Positions 13,528 through 25,003 of a DNA stretch of 64,000 nucleotides are shown piece by piece. The notes under the pieces are model-generated. The model made no database searches, had not been told where the DNA came from, and saw only the letters and a list, made by a program, of their open reading frames with translations. This stretch comes from Microglena sp. YARC. Lineage: Eukaryota > Chlorophyta > Chlorophyceae > Chlamydomonadales > Chlamydomonadaceae. Position 1 is the stretch's first letter. Each line of letters begins with the position of its first letter. The translations under genes and the position numbers were made by a program. Location of the stretch: positions 39,830,435 through 39,894,434 of the forward strand of contig CM039465.1 of the NCBI GenBank assembly GCA_022414725.1, written 5' to 3'.

Positions 13528-14964
13528 TTATCTGGGAGGTTCCTCATCGTCAGAGACTAAGGAAATAGTTTCTGTGGGGTCTTTTTGATTTAAAGAGGGA
13601 GGGTCTATGGGGTCTTCTTGATCTGATAAGGTGGAGTCTAAAAGATCTGAGAAAGTTAGATCTGAGGAGTTGTGATCTGTGAGTTCTGCAGGCCAAGGAG
13701 AAGTTATGTGGTCCATAATGGAGGGAGAGTCAGGGTGGTTTTGAGGAGGTGTGGTGTTACTGGTAGGGGAGATCATGTCAACAGTCTCAATAGTAGGGTG
13801 GCCTGGTGTGTGGTTAATTTCTGGTTGAAAAGGGTGTGAGAGGAAGGAGGTTGATGTTTTGGTAAGAGTGTAGATGTGCCCTTGGAGTTTTATCCAATCT
13901 TGTGAGTGGAGAAGACTAGGGCCGTTGTGTTCAGAGCTCATGTCCCACCACTTACCATTAATTTGCTTAATGGTGATAGCATGTCCATATCCACAGTTGT
14001 AGTGGAGGATAAACCTTGAGTAGCTGGGAGGAAGACGAGACAAAATTTGCTGTTTTGTGCTGCCAGGCATGATTCCTGCAGAATAATTCTCAGATGTGTC
14101 TTCAGTTGTTGGTGTAGTAGTAGGAGGATGAGATGGAGTATATGTTTGTGAGTTCTTGTGGCCAGTGAGAAAGCCTAAGTGAGATTTCCATTTAGCCAGG
14201 TAATAGTTGACTAAGGGGATTGTGTAGTTACCGGTTAGTTTGTTGAAGTATCAACGTTCTAGATCCCACTCATGTTGAGTGTAGTTAGTGACGTGTGTGT
14301 TGAGGTTTATGGAGAACTGCAGGACCTCTTTATAGTCCAGGGCTTTGTATCCGAGGTAGGCGTAAATAGAATGAATTTGACAGTGAGAAGCTATTGGGGG
14401 TTCCCAATAGTTAGAGCTGTTTACAGGAGTGGAACGAAGTCTGGGAGTAGGTCTACCTCCCCTGGGAGCTGTTTCCCAGGTAGGATGAGTCAAAATTCTA
14501 GAGTCCTGAGTACAGGGTTTCCTATTAGGTTCACAGCTAGAATTCTGCTTTGCAGAGGAGTTAAGAACAAAGAGGCTATTCACGGTTAACTTGTCAATAG
14601 TGGGTGTACTCTGTACTGTTATCAATAGCTTGGTACACCCTATGATCCAACAGGTAGACAGGAGGAGAGGAACAATCAGAAGGATGCTATAAAAGTCTAT
14701 GACTAAGAAGCAGGAGGTCACTATGGATGCACATAAAGTCCTTATGGTTTCTTCCAGACCGTCTTCTTGGTCCCCTCGTTCCACTGGTTGTTGAGTGCTG
14801 GCTGTCTCCTTGGCTGGCTGGGTCCAGCTGCTGGGGCAGGAGTGGCTGCCTGTGAAATTAAAAGTATAGTTATGTAGCTGCTGGCTATCAAAACGTGAAC
14901 TGCGGAGAGAGAATATTTTAGTATGGTTTACCTGGAGGGGGGTGTAGCTCTGGAGCAGTTCCAT
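13528..14964 (-). pseudogene. Putative papain-like cysteine protease part of the LINE polyprotein
   Basis: Two consecutive minus-strand frames (14964-14251 and 14070-13528) look like one interrupted coding region. The first ends with ASHCQIHSIYAYLGYKAL, which resembles a catalytic-cysteine helix. The second has CGYGHAITIKQINGKWWDM, then SSEHNGPSLL and WIKLQGHIYTL. A Cys-helix followed by a GHA-type histidine strand and an aspartate- or asparagine-bearing strand is the layout of papain-fold proteases (Ulp1, OTU and Josephin families). Dualen-type LINEs are known to carry a cysteine protease upstream of APE and RT, which is the position here. Part of 14964-14251 also has a hydrophobic segment (VTSCFLVIDFYSILLIVPLL). 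Family-level identity is inference; a profile search against C48, C65 and Josephin models would settle it. Confidence 0.5.
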
Positions 14965-17489
14965 CCAGGTGGTAGGTACTTCCAGGTTAGGAGCAGGTCC
15001 AATCCTGGGTGGAGAGCAAGGTCAAGCTCAGCGTTAGCCGTGGGCCATGGAGCAGGCAATCCATAGGGCTTGGCTTTGGCCAGGGAGGAGAGGGCATGGA
15101 AGTACCTAGTCACATTCTGCCATAGGAGGCGATGTTGAGACGGTTCTGAATCCCCTTCCAGCTGGCAAGGTCAGCACCAAAGTTGGTAGGGTCGAGGGGG
15201 ACAACCTTGCCAGTGCTGTCATGGCCAATCTCCCTTGTGATGATGTAGCCAGCAAGGGCTACCCAATCTGGGAGGTTGTCCTTCTTGGTAGGGTCCAGGT
15301 CAGGCATGAAGCAGGACGGAAGGTGAACTGGATTCCGTTGACCTTGACTTGGCCCTTGCAGCAGATGAATGCTGTGAGGACATGTAGTCTGCTAGACAGG
15401 GGATGCGGATGCCCTCTTGATAGCCAATTGAACTTCGTAGTTCGTGAGCACTCTCAGAGGGATGAGTCCCTGGTGTACAGTGAGAGCTCTGGGGCATCAG
15501 CCTGATCCTGGTTTCGGCATTCCAAAAGGAGAGGATGAAGTGGTCAAGGTTGTCTGTAGTGGAGTCACAGCACTGCTTGTTGTCCATGAGACGAATGGTT
15601 TCCTTGCACAGCCGATTCACCTCCGTGGTGAAGTCAGCATGGATCTGAGGGCAGTGTTGGCCTCAGACTTCAGAATCAGGGAGGAGTTGCAGACATCTGA
15701 AGGAATCTTGGAGTGAGTGAAGTAGGCAGAGAAGTGCATATTGGAGATGAAGAGGGGGAGTAGGGATTCAAAGTGTTCCTTGTCCTCTTGAATTGCAAAG
15801 TGCAGTTCTTCAGCAACCCTGCCGTCTCTCCCATTCTTCACATATCTGAAGTTGAGGAGCCTAAGGGCCGACACTTGGTCATCACATTCCTCAAGCTCTG
15901 CAGCCATACGTAGGATGTTCTCCAGCTTGTTGAAACCATGCTGGCTTCTCAGGCTGGGACCTCCAGCTGGTGGTAAGGTAGTGACCCTGCTGCTCCAGGA
16001 TCCAAGCAACTGAGGTGAAGTCAGTTTCTTCAGGGAAGGGGTGGTATGGTAGTAGCTGGGGGTCCATTTGAGGCTCAGTCCTCTGCCTTTTAGAGCCATC
16101 GGACTGGTCTTCATGGTCAGTCATAGTAGAGTCGCTGCCTTCTGCTGCGGGATTGGGGAAGATGTAGGGGATCTCCCTCAGACTTGAATTAGCAGTATCC
16201 AGCCCGTCCTGGGCACAGGATCTCCCTGTTTGGCTGCTGCCAGAGGGGTTAGTTGAACAAATCCTGGTACCACCGATGGTAGACAGGATGGTTGGTCCAA
16301 CCAGCATGGAGATAGCACATTGCCGGTTGTGCCAGTTGATCCTAGATGAAGGATCTGAGGGGAGGTGAAGGTGGAGGAGAGAGTCCTCCTTACTGCCAAA
16401 GTGAGTCTTGCAGTTCAAGATGTGTTGGTTGGTTACCCGAGGAGGGATGATCCTGGGAACCCCCTTCTCCAGCTTGTTGGCTGTAGAGAGGACTGCAAAG
16501 TTGTTAAAGTCCTCCATGATGACCAGGCCAACCTGGGACAGCCTGTCGTTGTCAGCGAACAGCTTGACTGACCATATTGGTGGCTTTCCAGGCTAGGAGG
16601 TGTTAGTAACTTGGTCCTCGGTTACTCCACCTTTGAAGATACCGTCTTGGGGTCTGTTCGCGAGGATCTCGCTCATGATCCGGACCACAGAAGCTACGTC
16701 GGTGCACGGGTGTGCGCCGGCAGGAAAGGTCAGAGATTGGGGCGCAGCGGGGGGGCCTCCAGCAAGGATGCTAGGGTCGCGTCCATAGATGCCACTGAGA
16801 GTTATCTCGTAGAACTCCTCATTGTCGGTGGTGTTGTGTACCGGGAGGATCTTGAATTTGGAGAGCAAGTCAGCGTAAGGATCAAGATGCTGGAAGGTTG
16901 ACTCTCCAAGGGGGGAAGGAGGTTGAGGGTTGGACGTGAGTCTCTCAGCAATCAGCTGGATGTCCCTCGCTTTCTTGATGAAGGTAGGACGGTAAGGAGG
17001 AGTGGACGTCGGCTTCCCGTCGCTGTTGTAGATCTCTTCAACCTTGGAATGGATGGTGAAGCGATTGGCGATCAGGGCTGCAGGGTGGTTCGAAATTGCG
17101 TTAGTTTTGCAGAAGATGAGAAGAGAGTTGTAGGACACAGTTGTCCAAGGTTGATTGTAAAGTTGGTTGTGAGCATAAGAACTTGCAACTTCGTCATTGA
17201 TTAATGTTGTCGAGGACGACAATGCCATGAAAGGCATATCGGGACTTGCACCCACGCCGTGAAAGGCTGTATTGATCGTTAGAGACGATAATGCCACGAA
17301 GGGCATATGGGGACTTGCACCCACGCCGCGAGGGGCTGTATTAATCGTTAGAGACGATAATGCCACGAGGGGCATATCGGGACTTGCACCCACGACACAA
17401 CCCTTCATAAGTGTAATTATTCGAATTTGAATTGTTACGTGGTTGCCAGCCAACTCTGGGCTGCTCTCCGTCTGCCAATTCCAAGTCAC
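14928..17489 (-). pseudogene. Gag-like pseudogene of unknown retroelement
   Basis: A chain of minus-strand frames (17489-16593, 16517-15891, 16114-15617, 15620-15300, 15307-15110, 15113-14928) forms what was probably one long coding region with frameshifts and a stop near 16590. The N-terminal part has an in-frame 69-bp tandem repeat and a proline-rich segment (TSTPPYRPTFIKKARDIQLI). The middle has a long helical stretch with LENILRMAAELEECDDQVSALR and NFRYVKNGRDGRVAEEL. There is no zinc knuckle or enzyme motif. The helical, enzyme-free character and position directly before LINE ORF2-like sequence suggest a capsid or ORF1-type protein. It could be ORF1 of the neighbouring LINE or a remnant of another element. 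Confidence 0.5.
17206..17402 (-). repeat. 69-bp tandem repeat inside the gag-like frame
   Basis: Units begin with GGGACTTGCACCCACG at 17241, 17310 and 17379, a period of exactly 69 bp, with a partial unit before 17241. The period is a multiple of three, so each unit adds 23 residues of the form GVGASPDMPFVALSSLTINT in the minus-strand frame. Copies differ by a few substitutions. Confidence 0.9.
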
Positions 17490-17639
17490 CCCGTGCGATA
17501 CCCACGGAAAAAAGGGAGCACACTAAGCGGATTAGACAGTTTAAAGACTTGTCCAGGTTTAAATGTGTAGACAATTCATCCTGTGGTCGTAAGCTGAAGT
17601 CTGATCTTTCTATTCTGAACTCTTTTATGGTGACTACTG

Positions 17640-17735
17640 CTAGCTCCAGCTTACGCAGTGTTGTCCTTAACTTCACGTCCTGAGAGTGGCTCATTACTCA
17701 GATGTAACGATTTCAATTTCAATTTCTGACCTCGT
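17640..17735 (+). repeat. Retroelement 3'-tail-like sequence ending in ATTTCA repeats
   Basis: Read on the plus strand, this ends in GATGTAAC followed by ATTTCAATTTCAATTTC. The preceding 60 bp (GTCCTTAACTTCACGTCCTG and on) recur on the opposite strand at 36150-36240, with the same terminal hexanucleotide tail, and partly at 35540-35575. A shared end plus simple-sequence tail is typical of the 3' end of LINEs or SINEs. Alternatively it is the shared 5' end of minus-strand copies. Confidence 0.55.
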
Positions 17736-17736
17736 G

Positions 17737-19640
17737 ACCTCTTGTCACACGCGATTGCGTGTTTACCTACATATCACTAAAAGGAGGGTGTACACACACG
17801 CACCAGGCGCAGACTCCGACCAGACCTGAGCCCAGCTGGCCCAGATCTGGCTTAGTCAACCCGCCGTACATGTCTACCTAGCGCCCAGCTAGACACTACT
17901 ATACCCTCGATACCCTCGATCTCGGACGCACCTTAGGCACCGCACCTTAGCCCACCGCACCTTAGCGTGGCGTCCGTACTGCCTGTACTGTTCTGACTTG
18001 GAGTTTGAGAAGGCGCTGACGAGGCCGGTTCGGAGCGCTAAAAAAACGTTGCTCACGTAATTTTATCAGTTTCGATTGTTTTACCTGACCACGATCATCA
18101 CAAAATCACATCTTCTATATCCTCGATCTCTTACGCGCCTTAGGCACCGCACCTTAGCCCACCGCACAATGTTGTATCTTCGTTCGTCTATGAAGTTCGA
18201 ATTATGCGCTGTCCATTAGGGATAGATGACGAGGCTGTAGGTCCTTCTGATGATAGTAAGCATGCTTCCGACGACAAGTCTGATAGGGTATCCGGATACG
18301 AGCGGTCCTTCATTGACGACGAGTCTGTTGAACAGACCTATCCGATGCTTGGGCCAGGTCCCTCGGTTTCCTGTGGGAGACGTCAGCGTGCCGCTTCTCA
18401 ATCAGGCGGGCAGCGAAAGAGGAGAAAATTTGTATCCGGGGAAGAACGAGCGGCTGCTAAACGAGAACGAGACATCTTGTACAACGCCCGAAGAAGAGCG
18501 CAGACAAAGGAAAAAGCAGCTCAAAAGAAAAGCCAGGCTCTTGCGAAGGAGAAGGGCAAGGATACGGCAGGCAGAGATCTTTCTGTTCAGGTACGTTCTG
18601 AAAATTATATACTGCATAAATTTGTTGATGTTCTGCATTTTCCAGGATATTGCTTTTGATATTTGAAGAATTCCCGAATTTTCGCTGTCTTTCCTCATTT
18701 TACGAACAGTTGCCTAGATTGACAGTAAATTCGGGTCCGGTTGTTATTTTGGGTGTTAAGGTGCCGATGTTAAGGTATCCCTCACTATACCCTCGATCTC
18801 GGACGCGCGACTATGGCCCGCTTTCTGTGTTCGACTAATGCCTGATTACTCTGTTACACATGCGGGCCAAGGCCGCGTCACAGCGCATGACACGCGGGCG
18901 CTTGTCTTAACACAAGACGATTAGCGGGCGCTTGTCATAACACGAGACATAATAATCCAGTGCCGTAGAAGACATTGAACATATCTCCTTTCGCCCGCAA
19001 ATGCAAAGCCATAGTAACGATAGTACCCTAAAGACAGAAGAGCTGATAGTCGATTGAGACGACCAATTCTCTCTCATTTCTACTTATCAAACTCTTGTCC
19101 AGGTGCGTCTATGCTATCGTCGGGATAGGTAACTGCTCGGCGCTACTTGCGCACCTACCCCTTGTAGTGTTGGCCTTGTCTTGACACCAAACCCGTCACG
19201 ACAATCCAATAAAGCTTTCACGCATCATAAATAATTATCTTAGGCTCTTGCAAACACTTGACAACTTTCGCGCATTGCAATCCCCACCTTGCCGACCATT
19301 TCCGGCAAGATATGTAGACACTGGCGCGTTCACATAGCAACCACAGTTTTAGCTTCTAATGTTCCTAGAACAAATTGTAACTCATTTCTACTTATCAAAC
19401 TCTTGTCCAGAATCACCACGGGTAATCCGAAGTCTGCGTCTCCAAGCCCCTGTCGTCACCGACTCCGGAAAACCTCTCAACCTACTCTGTCACTCCGGTG
19501 AACCCCTCTTCTTTCGCCTCGACTCCTCAACTGCCGGCAAAAGTCTAACCCCTCGGAACGGTGAGACGCCCCCGTCGACCCCTTCCAACCCCTCGGTAAC
19601 GCGGCTACCGGAGTACAGAATCCCCCACAACGTGGTACTC
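17737..19640 (+). repeat. Left LTR-like arm, interrupted by a 0.95-kb insertion
   Basis: The arm aligns by eye to the reverse complement of 25004-26060, first over 17737-17886 and then over 18838-19640. The intervening 17886-18838 has no counterpart on the right. The aligned parts share long exact stretches, for instance around CTGATAGTCGATTGAGACG and TAACTGCTCGGCGCTACTTG. The motif ATTTCTACTTATCAAACTC occurs twice within the left arm (about 19078 and 19384), followed each time by TTGTCCAG. Confidence 0.75.
17886..18838 (+). mobile_element. Insertion in the left arm carrying a short basic ORF
   Basis: This block is absent from the right arm, so it was either inserted on the left or lost on the right. 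It contains TACCCTCGATCTCGGACGC near both ends (about 17913 and 18790) and a third related copy near 18118, each followed by variants of CCTTAGGCACCGCACCTTAG. An open frame at 18204-18659 encodes an acidic N-terminus followed by a very basic, alanine/lysine/arginine-rich helical region (RKRRKFVSGEERAAAKRER and on), resembling a bZIP basic region without a clear leucine zipper. A GT donor-like CAGGTACGT follows at about 18590. I do not recognise the protein. Confidence 0.45.
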
Positions 19641-20986
19641 CCTGCCAGGGCTTTAGTTTTCTTTCTGGACAGATACAAAGCTACCCAAGGGACATACCCT
19701 GGGGACGCTTTCTAAGAGATTGAGCGAGCAAGCAAAGCGATCACTTTGGGCAGCGAACCCATAGCCTTTTGCTGCTGATTGGATAAAGCTGTACACATAT
19801 AGTTTGGACCTAATTCACCCAACCTACCTGCTGTGACCATAGAATGGAACTAATTACCCCATTCTAACAACACGCATACAGCCTCCATAACCATACTGAT
19901 CAACTATAGATCACGGGCGCACTTGTCCTCCATTGCTCCTCCTACGTTGCGAGTAGACGCAACTCACTAGCAGCCCCTAGAGGATTTAATAACCCAACCC
20001 ACCTTGCGGTTCCTCACCCAAGACTTCCAACATCAGAACATACTCTGATCCCCGCCTTCGTGATCTAACCAACACCAGCAACCATATCTGCTGTAAACAT
20101 AACCCATCATATAATCTAGTCCATTTTAGCCTGCCCTATCAAATCAGAGACGGTACCGGTACCGTACTTCTGAATATTGATACGGCTATTACTGACTAGC
20201 CGATACCGATTTGCGGATACAGACTTGCTGATACCAACGACTTGCTGATACTACTTGTCTTGCTGATACCAACGTACTCATACATTCCAACTCATACCAG
20301 CATTTGCATACATCCACCAAACACAACCAACCATTAAATTGGACCAACTGCTCTATAATAACCAGTTGTCCCCCCTTTCCCACCGTGCGTAGGTCCACCT
20401 GATTTCAAGTTCTTCGGAGGAGACAACCCAATACCTCGCTAGGTACGGAGCACTCCCTGAATTTCTGACCTCGGACCCAATCGCTTAAGCCATACGGCAC
20501 TGCGAAGGGCCGCCCTTTTTTTAGTTGGACTTCTGTTTCGGATACACCATCCACATCTTTCAAAAAGCACGCCGAAAGACCGCCCAATTTTTGGTTACAC
20601 CACTGTTACGGATACACAGTCCACATCTTTCAAAAAGCACGCCGTTAGGCCGCTTTTTTTACTTGCACCACTGTTCAAGACGCACCACCCACAAAAAAAA
20701 AAAGGAACGGCGATGGGCCGCCTTTGTTTTATTTTTTGGACTCCTGCTCCACAACACGATACAATTCCAACCACAGGTGACAGCAAAGAGCTGACCCACC
20801 TGATACCCTACAAACAAAACTCTGCACATCTCTCCTTGCAGTACTACAACTCTGTACAACCAATCCATATACACCTGAGCTGCTTCATCAACTCAACACT
20901 CATCTTCCTTCATGTAAACATCAAGACAACAAGCCTTGATACCAAATTGGAACAAACCCAGCCCTGAATACTAATACAACACAACA
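19641..20986 (+). other. Leader between left LTR-like arm and gag
   Basis: No gene is recognised. 20150-20290 has a short degenerate repeat around CTTGCTGATAC. 20505-20720 has three to four copies of a roughly 75-bp unit with CACATCTTTCAAAAAGCACG followed by CCGCCC and a T-run. This may be the untranslated leader of the element. Confidence 0.5.
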
Positions 20987-22960
20987 ATGCGAGGTACACG
21001 AAGACAAATCAGAGCAGCTGCCGAAGCAGAAGCTCGCTCAGATGCAACTGCTCAAGCCGAAGCTCAATCAGTTGCCAGGCAAGCCCTCTTGGACATCAGT
21101 AACACTCATTCTGATAATTCACTAACACATCAACTTGCACAACTACATCTGCATGACACCACTCACACAATCACCCCAACCATCCCCCTAACTATCCCAA
21201 ACTCACCCCTCCCACTGGGGGGCAGCCACCCCTGGTACGAGGGGGAGTCATAGGAGATCGAAATTCCCCTTCCTATGCCTCTTGACACTAGCTCACCAGC
21301 CCCAGCCACAGCAGCTGACAATATCAGCCCCAGCCTTCAGCTCTCAGCCCCCAGCCTTCCGCTATCAGCCCCCAGCCACCAGCTATCAGCCCCCAGCCAC
21401 CAGCCCAGAGCGCACAGCTACCAGGCACCTCCAAACGACGATTCTGTGGAACCCTACGACCACCAAACACTCCATTAAACCCTCAGCCATCGCCTACACC
21501 ACTCAAGCCCTGGTGCGAGCAGTGTGGAATGCGCCTTGCCCTTGGAAGCTCACAACGACCATTGCTGAACACGCCCCCTTCTCACGTAGCCGTCAATGCG
21601 GAAGATGAGGACAATGCTTACCCACCATTGTCCCCATTCCGACGACCGTTTGCCACCCTGTCCCAGCCGCCAGTGCACAGTCCCCTGCAGGAATTTATAA
21701 CCCCTCAGGAGACCTTCACCGGCGCAATTGCGACACAGGCAGCAGGTCCTCTAGACATGACCACCAACAACCTTTTCAACTCAGAAGAGGAAGTAGAAAG
21801 CCCCAGCAAAAGGCTTGCCCGCACTCCACAACAGCTTGCAGTCCCCGCACCAGCCAATCAGCTTCCTGCAAGCCAACCTTCCCGCAACGGGTCAAGCAGT
21901 TCCTCCACCAATAGTGGATCTCAGGCCAGTCAATCACCGCATGGACGAGGTGGTAATCCAGGAGGTGATACTGCAAATTCTTATGACAGTGATGGTATCC
22001 TGGATGAAGAGGAAGATAATGGAGGACCACCTGATCAACCAGGAGGCCAACCCCCCAGCCCACCGGACTGAGACAACGATGGGCCACCCCCACCCCCTCA
22101 AGAGAATCCACCTCCACCAGACTGTCACGAGGATGTGAGCGACGCTGACAGCAATGACAGAGAACCCCACGTCGCACTCATGATCGGTGTTGGTTCTGTC
22201 TTATCATGGCAACTTCCAACAGCAGGATCACAGCTACACGGCGGCAGCGTATCCCACACCAAAGCATGGCTGCTAATGATGAAGAGCTACATTGTCAACA
22301 TCAAGAGGGACCTTACAGTGGAGGCGCTGTGGGAACAGATGATGATGCAAGTCTATGAGAACGCTCAACCATTCGTCTTGTTTACAGAAAACAGGAACGT
22401 GTGGGTCCAGGTGTGCAATGCTCTTCAGACACAGAATTCCTTGAACGGAGTCCTCCAAGTCAACGAGCATGGTCAACCGATCATGATCCCGGCCACTTGG
22501 CAGGTGTAGCTCACGCATTTCTACGAGTTAGTCAAAACTGGACTAGCACTCGCCCTCAAGGTCACCCCTCTCGACGCCAAGGAGGAGTATGAGAAGTTTG
22601 ACTGTTACGACAGGGCAGGCCTCGTATTCCCCATGCCTCGCATCTTGATGGCTGAGTTCAAGAAGAAATACGAGGACTTTGATATCCAGGATGGACAGCC
22701 CCATTACCGGGAGGCAATGGCCAAGGTAGCCAAATTACTTGATCGCTTGGCTCCCACCCTGAAGGAGAACTTTGGCAGCTATAAGGATGTCACCCCTCTC
22801 GGTTGCTGGTCAATGGCCAAGCTCTACAAGCTTGACCAAGACCAACACACCATGGACAGACTATCCGTCATTGCCCAAACTGAGGCATCCAAGAGGGACG
22901 ATATGACAGCACAAGGCATGTTGCTCTGTGTCTCTAAGCCACCGACACAGAGGCCAACTG
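20987..22960 (+). pseudogene. Gag-like polyprotein of the LTR element, interrupted
   Basis: The region starts with ATG at 20987 and a basic, alanine-rich helix (MRGTRRQIRAAAEAEARSD), hits a stop at about 21253, and is followed by a proline/serine-rich stretch with repeats of the type AGCTATCAGCCCCCAGCCACC (21340-21410). From 21529 a single frame continues through an acidic low-complexity region to a globular helical part (KAWLLMMKSYIVNIKRDLTV, DQDQHTMDRLSVIAQTEASK) that behaves like a gypsy-type capsid. That frame is broken by TGA at 22069-22071 and TAG at 22507-22509. Beyond about 22940 the coding continues in another frame as the nucleocapsid-protease part. Confidence 0.65.
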
Positions 22961-22961
22961 T

Positions 22962-24638
22962 GTGTCTGTGTCGCCACGCCAAACGCCTGTTTTTCGGGTC
23001 ACCCAGGACCCCAGTGCACTCAAGGGCAAGAACGGTGAACCCAAGTCTTCCACAGTATGCTCTACTTGCAACATCACCGGACACGGTTCCGACACTTGCT
23101 ACCTGAACAATTCAGGGACCCTTAACCCATCTTGGAGCCCGAAGAACCCAGCACGGTATGCCATCTAGCGCACCGCAACAATCCAGCAAGGCTTGGCTCC
23201 ACCACCACCCTTGGACCAGCTCAGATCTGGAGTGCCTTACTACTGCTCACAGCAGGGAGCTGTACAACACAGCCCGCATACACAAATGCGTAACCCCCCT
23301 ACACAGCAGTACAGGCAGCCACAGACTCTAGTACACCAGCAATCCTCCCTACCTCCTCACAACCCCAGGTACAAGGGGAAGAACCCGCGACCCTTTCCCG
23401 CAAGCAACCCAGGCAACAACAACTAGGGGAGCATGGCAGGAACCGGTGGCGGGTATCACGGTGGCTACCAAAACAGCAACCAAGGCACCCAGGGTGGATA
23501 TCAAGCAGAGTATCAGGGCAACAACCAGGGCACTCAGGGCAACTACCAAGGGCAGACAAGAGGTAACAACAACAACAGCATGCAGCAGCACCAACGACCA
23601 GACGTCGTCATGCAATTGCAACAACAACAGCACAATCGGCAGATGCAGTTGCAGCAACAACAACACAACCAGCAATTGCATGACACCGTCTTCGCCATTC
23701 GTGAGGAACTCCGTTCGCAACCCTCCAGCGGATGCCATGCCTCACACCCCCACGATCAACACAGCCGTAGCAACCAGCCACTACAACTGGAGGCTCCACA
23801 AGCTGCTCAATCAGAGCCACCAGAACCTGACTAGTACAATGCAGCCTTAGTAGTCAGCTTCCGTCAGACTCCATAGGCAGAGACACATGCTAACTCACAG
23901 GCAATTTACAAGCCTACATTTGATCCTTCCACTAATGGAACTGGGACAGCAGCTGCCATTCCCCTACCCAGCGCTCGGGTATCACAGCATGTGACCCAAG
24001 CACAGCATCGGGCATCACAGGACCTCCTCATGGATGAGATGACAGTCTTGCGAAAGGATCTTGAATTGCTGTTCAGAGAAGTACAGAACCTGCACAAGTT
24101 CAACAGGGTCTTGCAAGTCAGAGCCACTGCAGTTGAGACAGCCCAGCGCGCAGCTTGTGTCACACACAACCCGGTGGACACATTTGCACGCGTCCACACT
24201 CCTTCAGGCCACTTGAGCCCTTCCACAGCAACCGTGCTGCAAGGAACAGCGCCCAGCTACGGTGTGCCGTACCTGGCCAACCTGTCCCACCAGACAGGCC
24301 TCTCGCTCAAGTCCGTAACTGGCCTCCTCCAGTGCGTCAACCTCATGGTCCTTGTCAATACCGGCAGTGGTCTCAACTTCATCTCGCAATCCATGGCGGA
24401 CTCGTTGGGAAACGACCCTCTTCCATGCCACCATAAAACAATTGCATTTAATGACGTCAAAAGCTCCCTCACCAAGGAGATTCAAATACCAGTAATTTTT
24501 TGCAGCAACACCCCAAACGAGATTACTGTCAGGGCAACTTTTCTCATTGCCCCTAACAACACCATTTTCGATGCACTCATCGAAACCCCACTCATGGCCA
24601 TGCCAGGCATTTCTGCTCTTCTCGACATCTCGCAATAA
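22962..24638 (+). pseudogene. Nucleocapsid zinc knuckle and retropepsin-like protease with active-site Asp to Asn
   Basis: In one plus-strand frame there is a CCHC zinc knuckle, CSTCNITGHGSDTC (C-x2-C-x4-H-x4-C, about 23050-23100), typical of retroelement gag. A glutamine/asparagine-rich region follows (23430-23830), then after in-frame stops a coiled-coil-like segment (MTVLRKDLELLFREVQNLH). Next comes a retropepsin-like domain with LMVLVNTGSGLNFISQS, where the family normally has DTG or DSG; here the codon is AAT instead of GAT or GAC. The later part (FDALIETPLMAMPGISALLD) fits the second half of the fold. The changed catalytic residue and upstream stops indicate a dead copy. The frame ends at 24638 just before the palindrome. 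Confidence 0.7.
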
Positions 24639-25003
24639 AATATCACATTGCGCCCTTTTCTCCACCTATCGAGCGCAGAACATGCAGCCACAAGTCGCGC
24701 TTTGACCGTGGACTTGCCATTCCGACCAGTATCCAAGACCAAGCAGCTTCCTCTATGCTTGGCTGCCAATTGGTCTTGGATACTGGTCGGAATGGCAAGT
24801 CCACGGTCAAAGCGCGACTTGTGGCTGTTTGTTCTGCGCTGGATAGGTGGAGAAAAGGGCGCAATGTGAGCTTTTCAAGCGAGATGTCAGGCAGAGCAGA
24901 AATGCCTGGCATGGCCATGAGTGAGGTTCTGATGAATGCATCAAAAATGGTGTTGTCAGGGGGCAATGACAAAAGTTGCCCTGACGCTGATCTCGTTTGG
25001 GGA
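24515..25003. repeat. Inner palindrome joining the two halves of the fold-back element
   Basis: 24645-24745 and 24768-24870 are near-perfect inverted copies around a centre near 24757 (for example TTGGTCTTGGATACTGGTCGG against CCGACCAGTATCCAAGACCAA). The outer parts continue the symmetry into the protease region (24530-24640 against 24880-24990). The right half ends at about 25003, where protease sequence is joined directly to the inner end of the inverted LTR-like arm; in the left half those two pieces are about 4.9 kb apart. Confidence 0.85.

Larger units (their letters stand above)
8600..14964 (-). mobile_element. Decayed non-LTR retrotransposon (LINE) with protease, APE endonuclease and RT
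   Basis: A minus-strand run of broken frames shows LINE domains in the expected order: a putative cysteine protease (14964-13528), an exonuclease-endonuclease-phosphatase endonuclease (13458-12637), a spacer (12575-11812) and a reverse transcriptase (11677 to about 10700). Frames change several times, so the copy is dead. The 3' portion, 10.7-8.6 kb, contains only fragments such as 9053-9589 that I cannot assign; an RNase H or second endonuclease may be hidden there. A cysteine protease next to an APE domain recalls the Dualen/RandI elements described from Chlamydomonas, but the clade assignment is inference. Both ends are uncertain and no target-site duplication was found. Confidence 0.75.
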
